From: Entamoeba invadens IP1
Lineage: Eukaryota; Evosea; Mastigamoebida; Endamoebidae
Length of the DNA stretch: 28,465 bases
NCBI RefSeq assembly: GCF_000330505.1
Contig: NW_004443536.1
Coordinates: 44,052-72,516 of the forward strand
Direction: 5' to 3'
Shown here piece by piece: positions 28,191 to 28,465 of the stretch. The notes beneath the pieces are model-generated. The model made no database searches. It was not told the DNA's origin and saw only the letters and a program-made list of their open reading frames with translations. Positions within the stretch are counted from its first letter, which is position 1. Every line of letters starts with the position of its first letter. The position numbers and the translations under genes were made by a program.

Positions 28191-28465
28191 TTAAGAGTCG
28201 ATAACCCCTTTCTCACCAAAGTAGAGCACAACCCACCGCACACCATCATTGAAGCGCATCTTGTCGTCAAAACCGAGCATATCAAAATGACTTTCTACAT
28301 CACAACACGAGTGGAGAACTAGCAACGGGTTTGTGAGCAATACGTTTTCGTACTTTGGTTGGAGAGTTCCAACAAGAGACTATCAGAGATGTGTTGTGTG
28401 AACGGCGCATCCTCATATCGCAACACAATGCTGGTGAGATCCACAGTGATGTCGACTTTGAAAAA
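28191..28465 (-). CDS. 3' part of an unidentified gene, apparent frameshift
   Basis: Read leftward from the window edge, one frame encodes a protein-like stretch (FKVDITVDLTSIVLRYEDAP) that is open to 28319. A second frame, open from 28379 to the TAA at 28191-28193, encodes an equally protein-like stretch including ESHFDMLGFDDKMRFND and VVLYFGEKGVIDS at the end. The two overlap between about 28322 and 28379, so one frame change near there would join them. No GTTTGT donor lies nearby, so an intron is unlikely; a sequencing error or a real mutation fits better. I do not recognise the family. Confidence 0.4.

Noticed and set aside
28376..28400. TAG at 28382-28380 as an intron acceptor for the edge gene
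   Set aside because: No GTTTGT donor precedes it inside the window at a usable distance, so I treat the frame change as a frameshift.

Overview
The window is nuclear DNA from an amoeba, almost certainly Entamoeba and most plausibly E. invadens. Four things point there: very AT-rich spacers between compact genes with almost no UTR; short introns (40-112 nt) that nearly all begin GTTTGT; a methionine gamma-lyase and a CXXC-rich surface protein of Entamoeba type; and a Tc1/mariner DNA transposon. The species call is an inference. One run of exactly 100 N (15234-15333) is an assembly gap.

Layout, left to right. 331-919 (-): small spliced gene resembling Nup35/Nup53 nucleoporins. 1596-4618 (+): formin 1 (3 exons, 969 aa). 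4734-6276 (-): WASP-like Arp2/3 activator with a BAR-like N-terminus (2 exons, 476 aa). 7704-9386 (+): cysteine-rich, probably GPI-anchored surface protein. 9479-10792 (-): FHA-domain Chk2-type kinase. 11342-12011 (-): prenylated Ras/Rab-fold pseudo-GTPase (2 exons). 13144-15070: decayed Tc1/mariner element with identical 254-bp terminal inverted repeats. 15207-15457: small repeat element with GGACGTCC palindromes every 20 bp, interrupted by the gap; a diverged inverted relative lies at 23891-24020. 16232-17448 (+): methionine gamma-lyase (2 exons, 389 aa). 17684-18361 (-): CBM20 starch-binding protein. 19404-23344 (-): formin 2, with a C1 zinc finger (5 exons, 1228 aa). 24111-24749 (-): START lipid-binding protein. 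25079-27940 (+): C2-domain protein with a long proline/glutamine-rich tail. 28072-28142 (+): tRNA-Gly(TCC). 28191-28465 (-): 3' end of an unidentified gene with an apparent frameshift.

The main theme is actin control at membranes. Two formins and one WASP-like protein together cover linear and branched actin nucleation, and the C2, START, BAR-like and prenylated proteins could act at membranes. The most striking observation is that the two formins, about 18 kb apart and inverted, share a 126-bp stretch without a single difference that includes a complete 40-nt intron, although their FH2 domains are very different. Both FH1 regions are built from small exons that all begin and end in phase 1 within a glycine codon, so exons can be gained, lost or skipped without breaking the frame.
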